Positions 1 to 5,726 of a DNA stretch of 5,748 bases are shown in pieces; position 1 is the stretch's first letter; each line of letters opens with the position of its first letter. A program made the translations under genes and the position numbers. The notes beneath the pieces were generated by a model. That model had not been told where the DNA came from. It searched no databases and saw only the letters and a program-made list of their open reading frames with translations. The stretch comes from Candidatus Omnitrophota bacterium (GTDB lineage Bacteria > Omnitrophota > Gorgyraeia > B26-G9), in the NCBI GenBank assembly GCA_023136735.1, contig JAGLQQ010000153.1, forward strand, positions 1 to 5,748. Direction: 5' to 3'.

Positions 1-12
1 TAATGGGCCCAT
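1..12 (-). CDS. Probable start of the next antiporter gene (mrpF/mnhF expected), cut by window edge
   Basis: On the minus strand the TAA stop of the MrpE gene overlaps an ATG by one base (TAATG), followed by in-frame codons reading M-G-P-L before the window ends. Every neighbouring gene in this operon starts within a few bases of the previous stop, so a start here fits the pattern. In Mrp operons the gene after mrpE is normally mrpF, a small three-helix membrane subunit. Only four codons are visible, so the identity rests on gene order alone. Confidence 0.35.
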
Positions 13-506
13 TATTCAAAGATCTTTTTTAAAATTTTTTCAAATTTACTAGAAATAAGCTCTGTAGCTGCTTTAATATTCTGGCTCTCAATATCCAGGC
101 AATGCACATAAATATATCCTTTATCCGCATCAATATCAACCGTGCTTGCCCCGGGGGAAAACGTTATTGAATTAGCCAGCAAAGCCAGCCCGATCTCACT
201 TTTAATTTTCGTCCTAATCTTTAAAATCCCTGGATTTAAGGGAACATTTACCTTAGTTACTCTATAAATAATATCAATATTAGCTCTTATCACTTCAACT
301 AAAAGCACCAAGAGGTAATAGCCTATCCATAAATAGCGCTTTGCATGCGCAACAATATGGGGTCTATGCACAAAAATATTACCAATCGCCATAGCCACGC
401 ACATGCTGGCTATAACACCAGCCAAAAACCAATAGACATCAATCGGCCAGTTCATGCCGATCCAGATAAGCATACAAAAAATAAATAGTACTATTTTGCT
501 CTTCAT
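12..506 (-). CDS. mnhE: Na+/H+ antiporter subunit MrpE/MnhE (MbhA-like)
   Basis: A 164-aa small membrane subunit of the Mrp/Mnh cation:proton antiporter or of an Mbh-type complex, in the cytoplasmic membrane. Two hydrophobic segments near the N-terminus (about residues 4-18 and 26-45) and one at about 58-75 are followed by a soluble C-terminal domain. That domain carries the family signature: KIRTKIKSEIGLALLANSIT at about 97-115, then SPGASTVDID at about 117-126 and YIYVHCLDIE at about 131-140. The usual family form is NSIT-x-(T/S)PGT-x-(T/S)VDI, so the one change in the core is Ala for Thr after PG. Length is normal for MrpE (about 160 aa). The ATG is one base after the TAG stop of the MrpD gene, implying translational coupling. 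MrpE is needed for full antiport in known Mrp systems but is not itself an ion channel. Family assignment is secure; whether it serves Mrp or Mbh is open. Confidence 0.93.
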   Translation of the reverse strand: MKSKIVLFIFCMLIWIGMNWPIDVYWFLAGVIASMCVAMAIGNIFVHRPHIVAHAKRYLWIGYYLLVLLVEVIRANIDIIYRVTKVNVPLNPGILKIRTKIKSEIGLALLANSITFSPGASTVDIDADKGYIYVHCLDIESQNIKAATELISSKFEKILKKIFE

Positions 507-507
507 C

Positions 508-2022
508 CTACTTCCATAATATATGTTGAGAGTAACTGTGTTTTTGTGAAATAAGCTTTACAGCCGGATCAAGAAAAGCCTCTCTTGCACTGCTAAGCCA
601 TAAAATACCACTAAATAGTGAAAAACATACTAGAATTATCATACATAATCGCATCAAAAAAGGAACTTCCAAAGCCGCAAAATCACTTTTCTTTTTATCT
701 CCTCTTACCATTCCTGCAGTTTGAATTTTAAGAAAAGATACCGCATTAAGTATCAGCACAATAACTATAATCAGACAGTTACCTTTATATCCTGCAATCC
801 ACGCCGCAGTAATAATTATCATTTTGCTCCAAAATCCATTAAAAGGTGGAATCCCTATAACAGACAATGCCCCAATAACAGAAGCACCCTTAGTAAGCGG
901 CATAGTTTTAAAAGTAATATCTATATTTTTCTCATCGCTATGTTTCCGAGCATAATCCATTGCCCCAGCAGAGGCATAAAGCAATGACGATGATATCGCG
1001 TGGCTGATCATATGTAAAAAAGCACCGGCGATTGCCAGCTTTGTTCCAATTCCAATCCCCAGGACGACAAATCCAAGTTCACTAATGCAATTGTAGCTCA
1101 GAAACCTTTTAATATTTTTCTCCCGCAAAGAAAACAGAGCACCAATAATCATGGAGAGAATTCCCATTATCATCATTAAAGATAATAGTCTTGGGGTAAT
1201 ACCAACCATATTGAAAAATATTCTCAACATCGGATATATACCCAAAACAGGCATAATAAGCGCTGAGAGCATCATTACAACAGGAGCCGGCGCAAAAGCA
1301 TGCGCATCCACTACCCAGAAATGAAATGGGACCAGACCTACTTTCAAAGCAAATCCTGTCAAAAAAAGCAGGCTTATAAAAATAATAACAATATTATTAT
1401 TTAAGAGCATATTACCGGCTTGGTTTCTAATGCCAAGCTGAAGGGACACATCAGCAATAGACAATGTTGAGAGATAATTGTAACTAATAGCAATACCCAA
1501 AAGTATAAGCACAGACGATATCATCCCCATACGCATATAGCCAAATGCGCCATATAGAGCTCCACCTTCCAAACTAATGCTAACCAGCGCATAACTAGCA
1601 ATAGCGGAAATCTCAAGGAATACAAAAAGCGTAAAAATATCTCCAGCTAAGACAACACCGCTTATACCAGACATGAGCAGTAGAAATAGAGTATAATATT
1701 TCCACTTATCAAAAGAATTTTTCATATATGCAATTGAATATAACAGGCAAAGAAATGATATAAAATAGACGATCCCCAGCATAAAAACTGCCAGGCCATC
1801 TACTATCAGATTAATTCCTTCAGGCATAGACCAGCCGCCAATTTCATAAACAATAGAGCCTGAATTTGCTATGGCACATAATACATTCTTATATAAATAA
1901 ATAATCAGACAAATGGCAAGAATGCTTATAATCCCCGCTACAGGGCTTCTTTTTCTCGCCACTGCCACAATAAGAAAAACTCCCAGCAATGGAACTATAA
2001 TCAATAATGGAATTTCCAGCAT
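508..2022 (-). CDS. mnhD: Na+/H+ antiporter subunit MrpD/MnhD (NuoM/NuoN-like, MbhH-like)
   Basis: A 504-aa polytopic protein of the complex I antiporter-like family (proton_antipo_M), probably with about 14 membrane helices. It is the main ion-translocating subunit in this window. The key charged residues of the family are all visible: Glu137 in the helix VFLEISAIASYALV, Lys227 in TGFALKVGLVPFHFW (the broken helix 7, followed by VDAHAFAPAPV), Lys305 in KNIKRFLSYNCISELGF, His337 and His341 in the LHMISHAISSSLLY helix, and Lys400 in PPFNGFWSK on helix 12. Glu137 matches the numbering of the functionally essential Glu in Bacillus MrpD. The length is typical for MrpD (about 490-500 aa) and much shorter than full MrpA. 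The ATG lies three bases after the MrpC stop. Its position between MrpC and MrpE, and its length, favour MrpD over NuoN or NuoM. No truncation or missing catalytic residue is seen. Confidence 0.95.
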   Translation of the reverse strand: MLEIPLLIIVPLLGVFLIVAVARKRSPVAGIISILAICLIIYLYKNVLCAIANSGSIVYEIGGWSMPEGINLIVDGLAVFMLGIVYFISFLCLLYSIAYMKNSFDKWKYYTLFLLLMSGISGVVLAGDIFTLFVFLEISAIASYALVSISLEGGALYGAFGYMRMGMISSVLILLGIAISYNYLSTLSIADVSLQLGIRNQAGNMLLNNNIVIIFISLLFLTGFALKVGLVPFHFWVVDAHAFAPAPVVMMLSALIMPVLGIYPMLRIFFNMVGITPRLLSLMMIMGILSMIIGALFSLREKNIKRFLSYNCISELGFVVLGIGIGTKLAIAGAFLHMISHAISSSLLYASAGAMDYARKHSDEKNIDITFKTMPLTKGASVIGALSVIGIPPFNGFWSKMIIITAAWIAGYKGNCLIIVIVLILNAVSFLKIQTAGMVRGDKKKSDFAALEVPFLMRLCMIILVCFSLFSGILWLSSAREAFLDPAVKLISQKHSYSQHILWK

Positions 2023-2025
2023 AAT

Positions 2026-2370
2026 CTAGTCTTCTATTTCTTCCTTCATTTTTGTTATGTCAAATGTTCCAAACTTCTGATAAAGCCTGATAGCCACAAC
2101 ACAAAGCAATGCGATACCTGCTGCACCCACTATAATCGAAATCAAAACAAGTGTTTGAGGCAGGGGATCAACCATGACTGCCTTCTGCATATTATTACTC
2201 AAATCCAAAACAGGCGCACGCCCATGGCGCCGGAATCCAGAGGCGATAAGAAAGATATGAATTGCATAGCTTGAAATCATCATGCTCATAATAAGCTTAA
2301 TGATATTTTTCTTTACCAGCAATCCGTACATTCCTACCCCAAAGAGGACAAAGCAAAGTAGATAAATCAT
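2026..2370 (-). CDS. mnhC: Na+/H+ antiporter subunit MrpC/MnhC (NuoK-like, MbhG-like)
   Basis: A 114-aa, three-helix membrane protein homologous to complex I subunit NuoK; typical MrpC length is about 110-115 aa. Helices are at about 2-18, 24-44 and 72-97. The diagnostic MrpC motif is DPLPQTLVLISIIVGAA at about 68-84 (family form DPLPQALVLTAIVI). Upstream, the soluble loop APVLDLSN at about 52-59 also fits the family. A His (residue 38) sits in helix 2 in the YAIHIFL segment, where many homologues have Asn. The start codon overlaps the MrpB stop in an ATGA arrangement, with AAGGG about ten bases upstream as a plausible ribosome site inside the mrpB coding sequence. It is translationally coupled and a stoichiometric partner of MrpB and MrpD. 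Confidence 0.94.
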   Translation of the reverse strand: MIYLLCFVLFGVGMYGLLVKKNIIKLIMSMMISSYAIHIFLIASGFRRHGRAPVLDLSNNMQKAVMVDPLPQTLVLISIIVGAAGIALLCVVAIRLYQKFGTFDITKMKEEIED

Positions 2371-2843
2371 TTATCAGACCCTTTTCTTACCTGCAGCATT
2401 ATTAAAGTAATAAAAATAGTATAAACCCCAGAGCCAACTAAAAGGCAAATAGCAATATTAAACAAAGGTATGATATTAGCCTTTAAAATACCGAATTTCC
2501 CCTCATTATCCATAAAATGAGTGGAAAACAAATTTCCGCCAATTAGCCCAATCAGCCCCAAGAATAGAAACATCATCATCCCTAATGTTGCTATCATGGT
2601 TATCCGTTTGCGATTTATATTCTTTAATGCGGTTTCCTTACCAAAAGCAAGAATTAAGCTAAGAAGAGCTAAAGCTATAGCTCCTCCACCCGCAACCCCA
2701 CCGCCAGGCACTAAGTGCCCTTTGAGCGCCACATTTATGCCAAATAGAAAAACTATCCCCACCGTAAGTCTAGTAACTGTTTTAACGATGATTCCCATAC
2801 CCTTGGATTGATCAAAATAATATTGTCTTTTTTCCACACTCAT
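2367..2843 (-). CDS. mnhB: Na+/H+ antiporter subunit MrpB/MnhB (MbhF-like)
   Basis: A 158-aa membrane subunit of the Mrp/Mbh antiporter module with about four helices. The signature is GHLVPGGGVAGG at about 42-53 after helix 1 (family form GH-x-(S/T)PGGGF-x-GG), and the C-terminal helix NIIPLFNIAICLLVGSGVYT at about 123-142 matches the family's IPLxNxxxGLxVxxG pattern. The open frame extends to a GTG at 2888, which would overlap the upstream gene by 44 bases and add 15 polar residues. I prefer the ATG at 2843: it lies one base after the upstream TGA, has AGGA about eleven bases before it, and gives the usual one-to-four-base spacing of this operon. Phe after PGGG is replaced by Val. The family assignment is firm; the exact start is likely but not proven. 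Confidence 0.92.
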   Translation of the reverse strand: MSVEKRQYYFDQSKGMGIIVKTVTRLTVGIVFLFGINVALKGHLVPGGGVAGGGAIALALLSLILAFGKETALKNINRKRITMIATLGMMMFLFLGLIGLIGGNLFSTHFMDNEGKFGILKANIIPLFNIAICLLVGSGVYTIFITLIMLQVRKGSDK

Positions 2844-2844
2844 A

Positions 2845-3366
2845 TCAATCTTTTTCCTGTGATCTTTGTCTGCCGATAGCCAATACACCGATTACCGCGG
2901 TAAAAAGCGCGATCATTGCCCCAAAAGTATCAAAAATTCTGTAATCAAGGCTGATTTTAGAAACTAGGTTAACTACATCTGTACTATTTAAAGCATTTTT
3001 CAGATAAGTCTGACTTACCCACATTATAGGCTTGCCAAAAATCGGCAGATTATTCACAACCTCATCAGCAAAGTTTATAAATACAGCCAGTCCGATAATA
3101 ACGATAATAAATATCCCAAATTCTTTTTTACTATTAATGAATCTAACATCCTTGGATATTGTCGCTCTGATTAAGATAAGCACCAACAATATCTGTACAA
3201 TTAGCTGTGTCATTGCCAAATCAGGAGCTTTAAGCATAATAAACCCAATTGATAAACATACACCCACAGTACCCACCAGAATTACACTGGAAAGCAGATC
3301 CCTGACTTCCAAGGCAATGATAGAGCCGATTATCATTAATATCAGTAATATATATAGTTCTATCAT
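2845..3366 (-). CDS. MbhD (DUF4040)-MbhE fusion, equivalent to the C-terminal part of MrpA
   Basis: A 173-aa membrane protein. Residues about 1-70 form an MbhD/DUF4040 domain with three helices and the motif KAPDLAMTQLIVQ at 46-58. A cytosolic stretch (about 71-84) leads to an MbhE domain (about 85-167) with two helices and the motif DYRIFDTFGAMIAL at 141-154. In full-length MrpA (about 800 aa) these domains follow a large NuoL-like antiporter part. Here that part is absent and there is no room for it upstream, because 293 non-coding bases and then a glycosyltransferase gene precede. In Pyrococcus-type Mbh the two domains are separate small proteins; here they are joined. In canonical MrpA the first motif normally ends in Glu (LTQLxVE) and the second has Glu after DTLG/DTLF; here these positions are Gln58 and Ala150. 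No strong Shine-Dalgarno is seen before the ATG, only an A/G-rich stretch. It is the first gene of the antiporter operon. Confidence 0.88.
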   Translation of the reverse strand: MIELYILLILMIIGSIIALEVRDLLSSVILVGTVGVCLSIGFIMLKAPDLAMTQLIVQILLVLILIRATISKDVRFINSKKEFGIFIIVIIGLAVFINFADEVVNNLPIFGKPIMWVSQTYLKNALNSTDVVNLVSKISLDYRIFDTFGAMIALFTAVIGVLAIGRQRSQEKD

Positions 3367-3437
3367 AGTTTTAATTACTTCTTTCTTATTTTTTGTGAAA
3401 TTGAAAAAACCTGATCACAGCGATTAAAAGAGGCATA

Positions 3438-3461
3438 CTTAAAATTAGCCTAAAAATTAGC
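3438..3461. repeat. Tandem duplication of a 12-nt unit
   Basis: CTTAAAATTAGC is followed immediately by CTAAAAATTAGC, with 11 of 12 bases identical. It lies in the intergenic region ahead of the MbhD/E gene, roughly 70-95 bases before its start codon. On the minus strand the units read GCTAATTTTTAG and GCTAATTTTAAG. Two phased AT-rich boxes could be a regulator site, or simply replication slippage. The sequence does not tell which. Confidence 0.5.
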
Positions 3462-3481
3462 AAATCAATAAGTTATGTAAA
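3454..3481 (-). promoter_or_regulatory. Weak sigma70-like promoter candidate for the antiporter operon
   Basis: On the minus strand TTTACA (five of six to the -35 consensus) is followed after 16 bases by TAATTT, preceded by TGC as in an extended -10 element. This would start transcription near 3447 and give a leader of about 80 bases before the MbhD/E start. The -10 matches only three of six bases, and such matches are common in AT-rich DNA. A promoter in this gap is expected because a possible terminator lies just upstream. Confidence 0.25.
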
Positions 3482-3628
3482 TTTGTTCTCATTGATTAAG
3501 AATGACCCTTTTAATTTATCAGTTCTTAGAGAATTACGCAGGATAACCAAAGACAGCCCGAAATATCAAGTAGCTTTTGGGGACATGATAATTACTATTC
3601 AAAAATTATTTTCTTGAAATAATATCTA

Positions 3629-3674
3629 TAAAAAAAGAAGGGGGCTTACCTAGCTGCGTTTATTTCCCCTCTTT
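3629..3674 (-). terminator. Possible Rho-independent terminator after the glycosyltransferase block
   Basis: On the minus strand AAAGAGGGG at the end of the GT2 gene can pair with CCCC-TT-CTTT, with one bulged base, directly followed by a run of seven T. The stem is about eight base pairs with four G:C pairs, but the loop is long (about 20 bases) and the 5' arm lies inside the last codons. It fits the position where the glycosyltransferase transcript should end. Confidence is moderate because of the loop size. Confidence 0.45.
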
Positions 3675-4457
3675 AATTCCTGCTTTTTTTGAATCTCCCT
3701 CCATGTTCTTCATTTGCCAGTATTTTATATAACTCAACCACTGATAAGTTGCCCACTGCCAAGCCATCATAAATCCAATCAAACCATCCCTGAATCCCTG
3801 CTTTTGCAGATACATTTTAAAAAAGCGGGAAAATGTTCTAATCAAGGCTAAATTCAAATTCATCTTTCTTTTGTCACTTAGCCATTTCTTCGCCTCCAAT
3901 GTACTTTGCGCATTCATCTTTGACACTACTTGAGTAAAATCATCGTAGCAAAAATGAATAACATCACCGCTTAATCTCCCCTCTTTTCCATCAAGGTAAG
4001 CTCGAGGATGGATTTCAGCGTCTTCATAACGAAATTTATCTTTTTTGAATAACTTCACTCTGCTGGCAGGATACCATCCACCATGACGCATCCAATAAGA
4101 TCTGGCAAAATAGCTTTTCATCGATACCGAGTAAGCATCATAAGGTGTGCCGTTTTTCAAGAACTCCTCAATCTGTTCCTTCAGGCCCTCACTAACTCTC
4201 TCATCAGGATCAAGAGTTAAGACCCAGTCATTCTTTGCCCTTTGGTACGCTCTATTTCTGATCGAGCCTTCTTTATCCCAAGTATCATTATAAATGCTTT
4301 TTGTATATTTTTTTGCTAACACAAGAGTGCTGTCTGTTGAGTGGTTATCCACGATAACTACTTCATCTGCCCACTTTACAGACTCAAGGCAATCAACTAA
4401 GTTATGTTCAACATTCCTTGTTATAACTACAATACTTATTGGTAGTTTATTGCTCAT
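3660..4457 (-). CDS. Family 2 glycosyltransferase, WaaE/KdtX type (LPS core or surface-glycan synthesis)
   Basis: A 265-aa cytosolic or membrane-associated transferase with a GT-A fold. Residues 7-13 (ISIVVIT) form the first strand of the nucleotide-binding region. WADEVVIVDNHSTDST at 29-44 and WVLTLDPDERV at 78-88 hold the nucleotide-sugar contacts and the metal-binding D-x-D (Asp83-Pro-Asp85). A GGWYPASRVKLFKK segment (126-139) followed by EDAEIHPRAYL (145-155) matches the acceptor-side region of WaaE-like enzymes, where YP-x-xx-RLF and a later His are conserved. The C-terminal third (about 200-250) is basic and aromatic-rich (RFFKMYLQKQGFRDG, MMAWQWATYQW), suggesting peripheral membrane contact. 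The start overlaps the GT9 gene by 11 bases, so the two enzymes are co-translated and probably act on the same glycan. The WaaE family includes enzymes adding glucose to core heptose; the sugar used here cannot be read from sequence. Confidence 0.88.
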   Translation of the reverse strand: MSNKLPISIVVITRNVEHNLVDCLESVKWADEVVIVDNHSTDSTLVLAKKYTKSIYNDTWDKEGSIRNRAYQRAKNDWVLTLDPDERVSEGLKEQIEEFLKNGTPYDAYSVSMKSYFARSYWMRHGGWYPASRVKLFKKDKFRYEDAEIHPRAYLDGKEGRLSGDVIHFCYDDFTQVVSKMNAQSTLEAKKWLSDKRKMNLNLALIRTFSRFFKMYLQKQGFRDGLIGFMMAWQWATYQWLSYIKYWQMKNMEGDSKKAGIKEGK

Positions 4458-5553
4458 TTGCTCTCTCTTTCTTTAATTCCTGAACACAAGACGCGAAAAC
4501 AGCTTCAGGAGTAATGCCGTTCAAACACTCTCTGAAAATCTTTCTATCACATTTAAATCTACAAGGAGAACAAGTCATTTTATTGTAAAAAATTATATTC
4601 CTCGGACCTATCGGTGAAAATTTACGCGGCGTTGTCGGACCAAAAATAGTGGCACTTACAACCCCTAAACAACTAGCTAAATGCATTCCCCCGCTATCAT
4701 TACCAACCGCTATTTCACATCTTTGCAAAATAGCTGCATCGTTCATTAACTCCTTTGCAAATTCTGGATAACTCTCAGCAGGAATAATAGGTTCTTTTTT
4801 CATATTGTATGCAATACTTTTAAAAAGATCTATATCATTTGGACTTCCTAGTATTATAGTCGTATATCCAAGATTTGCAAATAAATCTCCAATTTTGGCA
4901 AAATGCTCAGCAGGCCAGTTCTTAAACTCCATTCCACAACTGGGCATTAAAGCCGCAAACTTTTCATCATTTTCAGGCAATATTTTATCCGCATTCCCCA
5001 CAAACTCATCAGCAATATTCAGCTCGCAGTTCATGTTTTTAGTAACATCTATTCCTAAACGAGCAGGTAGAGCAAACATCTGCTCAAAAATATGCATTTT
5101 TTTAAAATTGAGAGAAGGTATTGTCCAGTTTGAAAGGAACATACTACCGCTTAACATATATTTTGGTTTTAATAGCTTAAGGAATAGGCTTGTTTCCCAA
5201 CGTCTTTGCGTATCAATAAGCAAATCTATCTTGCCCATATTATTTTTTCTATATTCAAAGAACTCCTTCATCCGCTTGCCTTTATCAGGTCTTTCATAAT
5301 GAATATAACCGTCAATATACGGTATAGAATCAAAAATCCTTTTAAAACGCGGATAGATTATGCCCATATATTTTATTTTAGCCTGCGGGAAAGCAAGCTT
5401 AAGTGTTTTAAAAAAAGAAACCGCGACAACCAGATCTCCAAGTCCACCTCCACCTTTATACACTGCTATTTCCTTTACATCTTTTTGCAGCCTTTTATAA
5501 ATTTCATCTTTTTTATATTTTTGAAAATCATGTCGATTTAAAAACTCAAACAT
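4447..5553 (-). CDS. GT9 glycosyltransferase, ADP-heptose:LPS heptosyltransferase-like
   Basis: A 368-aa cytosolic GT-B enzyme of family GT9 (RfaF/WaaF-WaaC relatives), which transfers heptose from ADP-heptose to the inner core of LPS. The N-terminal domain opens with a glycine loop GGGGLGDLVVAV at 34-45, where relatives have a shorter R-x-GD loop, followed by FFKTLKLAFPQAKIKYMG. The C-terminal nucleotide-binding domain starts with AALMPSCGMEFKNWPAEHFA at 200-219 and carries GNDSGGMHLASCLG at 284-297 and IFGPTTPRKFSPIG at 303-316, the strongest family signature. A cysteine cluster Cys328, Cys331, Cys335, Cys343 follows, ending in NGITPEAVFA. The length is usual (about 340-370 aa). The ATG at 5553 follows a strong GGAGGT. 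It is the first gene of a two-gene unit with the GT2 transferase. The exact sugar and acceptor are inferred from family only. Confidence 0.88.
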   Translation of the reverse strand: MFEFLNRHDFQKYKKDEIYKRLQKDVKEIAVYKGGGGLGDLVVAVSFFKTLKLAFPQAKIKYMGIIYPRFKRIFDSIPYIDGYIHYERPDKGKRMKEFFEYRKNNMGKIDLLIDTQRRWETSLFLKLLKPKYMLSGSMFLSNWTIPSLNFKKMHIFEQMFALPARLGIDVTKNMNCELNIADEFVGNADKILPENDEKFAALMPSCGMEFKNWPAEHFAKIGDLFANLGYTTIILGSPNDIDLFKSIAYNMKKEPIIPAESYPEFAKELMNDAAILQRCEIAVGNDSGGMHLASCLGVVSATIFGPTTPRKFSPIGPRNIIFYNKMTCSPCRFKCDRKIFRECLNGITPEAVFASCVQELKKERANEQ

Positions 5554-5565
5554 ATATTTATACTT

Positions 5566-5571
5566 ACCTCC
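5566..5571 (-). promoter_or_regulatory. Strong Shine-Dalgarno site of the GT9 gene
   Basis: The minus strand reads GGAGGT twelve bases before the ATG at 5553. The spacing is somewhat long, but no other in-frame start lies nearer, and this is the best ribosome site in the window, which supports the chosen start. By contrast, the downstream genes rely on overlap or coupling and have weak sites. Confidence 0.65.
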
Positions 5572-5575
5572 GAAC

Positions 5576-5618
5576 CTTGTTTAAGCAAGTCACAAGACAC
5601 CAGTCACACGCCACAAGT
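5576..5618. repeat. Degenerate 14-nt tandem repeats plus near-palindrome
   Basis: Two adjacent 14-nt units, CACAAGACACCAGT (5591-5604) and CACACGCCACAAGT (5605-5618), agree at 11 of 14 positions. A third partial unit ends in CAAGT at 5590. It is part of CTTGTTTAAGCAAG (5576-5589), a palindrome broken only by one T/G pair. The block lies just ahead of the ribosome site of the GT9 gene, so it would be in its leader if transcription starts further upstream. No coding function is visible. Confidence 0.6.
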
Positions 5619-5654
5619 TAAAATAAATAATAACCTTTTGCTGATCTGTTTTTT

Positions 5655-5686
5655 AACTGCCTAACCGGCAACTGGTTAACTCAGTT
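5655..5686. repeat. Inverted repeat built from degenerate AACTGG-type units
   Basis: AACTG (5655-5659) pairs with CAGTT (5682-5686), and inside it TAACC (5662-5666) pairs with GGTTA (5674-5678) around a seven-base loop. The same stretch can be read as degenerate units of seven to nine bases: AACTGCC, TAACCGGC, AACTGGTT, AACTCAGTT. On the minus strand it is followed by an A-run, so it is not a terminator for transcription entering from the right. It belongs to the repeat mosaic upstream of the GT9 gene. Confidence 0.55.
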
Positions 5687-5726
5687 TACTTTTTACTTGA
5701 TTTGCATCCCTCAGTCCTTGCTTTTT

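Larger units (their letters stand above)
3405..3617 (+). other. Unexplained 70-codon open frame between the two operons (possible small gene or remnant)
   Basis: On the plus strand, opposite to all recognised genes, a frame without stops runs from 3405 to a TGA at 3615-3617. It has no ATG near its beginning; a TTG at 3483 would give about 44 residues. No ribosome site is visible. The C-terminal half reads like a normal soluble protein end, including RELRRITKDSPKYQVAFGD and a terminal IQKLFS, while the first half has the short repeat LKIS-LKIS. I recognise no family. It may be a chance frame in AT-rich DNA, the decayed tail of a former gene, or a leaderless small gene. Confidence 0.18.

Noticed and set aside
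508..2022. NuoN or NuoM (complex I) instead of MrpD
   Set aside because: The gene is flanked by MrpC with its DPLPQ motif and by MrpE, which has no complex I counterpart, and the length fits MrpD.
2521..2811. Plus-strand frame rich in Pro and Ile opposite the MrpB gene
   Set aside because: It is the antisense shadow of the Gly-rich and hydrophobic mrpB sequence. It has no ribosome site and no family resemblance, and the minus-strand gene is clearly real.
2844..2888. GTG start at 2888 for the MrpB gene
   Set aside because: It would overlap the MbhD/E gene by 44 bases and add a polar tail translated from the conserved MbhE end. The ATG at 2843 has the same close spacing as the other genes of the operon.
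3032..3427. 131-codon plus-strand frame opposite the MbhD/E gene
   Set aside because: It mirrors the hydrophobic MbhD/E coding sequence; its composition (Ile, Thr, Ser, Asn-rich) is what antisense of membrane helices gives.
3435..3463. Alternative promoter TTGCTA-17-AAGTAT on the minus strand
   Set aside because: The -10 element matches the consensus at only three of six bases and lacks an extended -10. The TTTACA/TGC-TAATTT pair nearby is somewhat better.
4805..5541. Two overlapping plus-strand frames opposite the GT9 gene
   Set aside because: Both lie inside a gene with clear GT9 motifs, and neither shows a start site or a recognisable domain.
5655..5686. Rho-independent terminator at the hairpin upstream of the GT9 gene
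   Set aside because: On the minus strand it is followed by A rather than T residues. On the plus strand there is a short T-run but no gene to terminate, and the stem has an internal mismatch loop.
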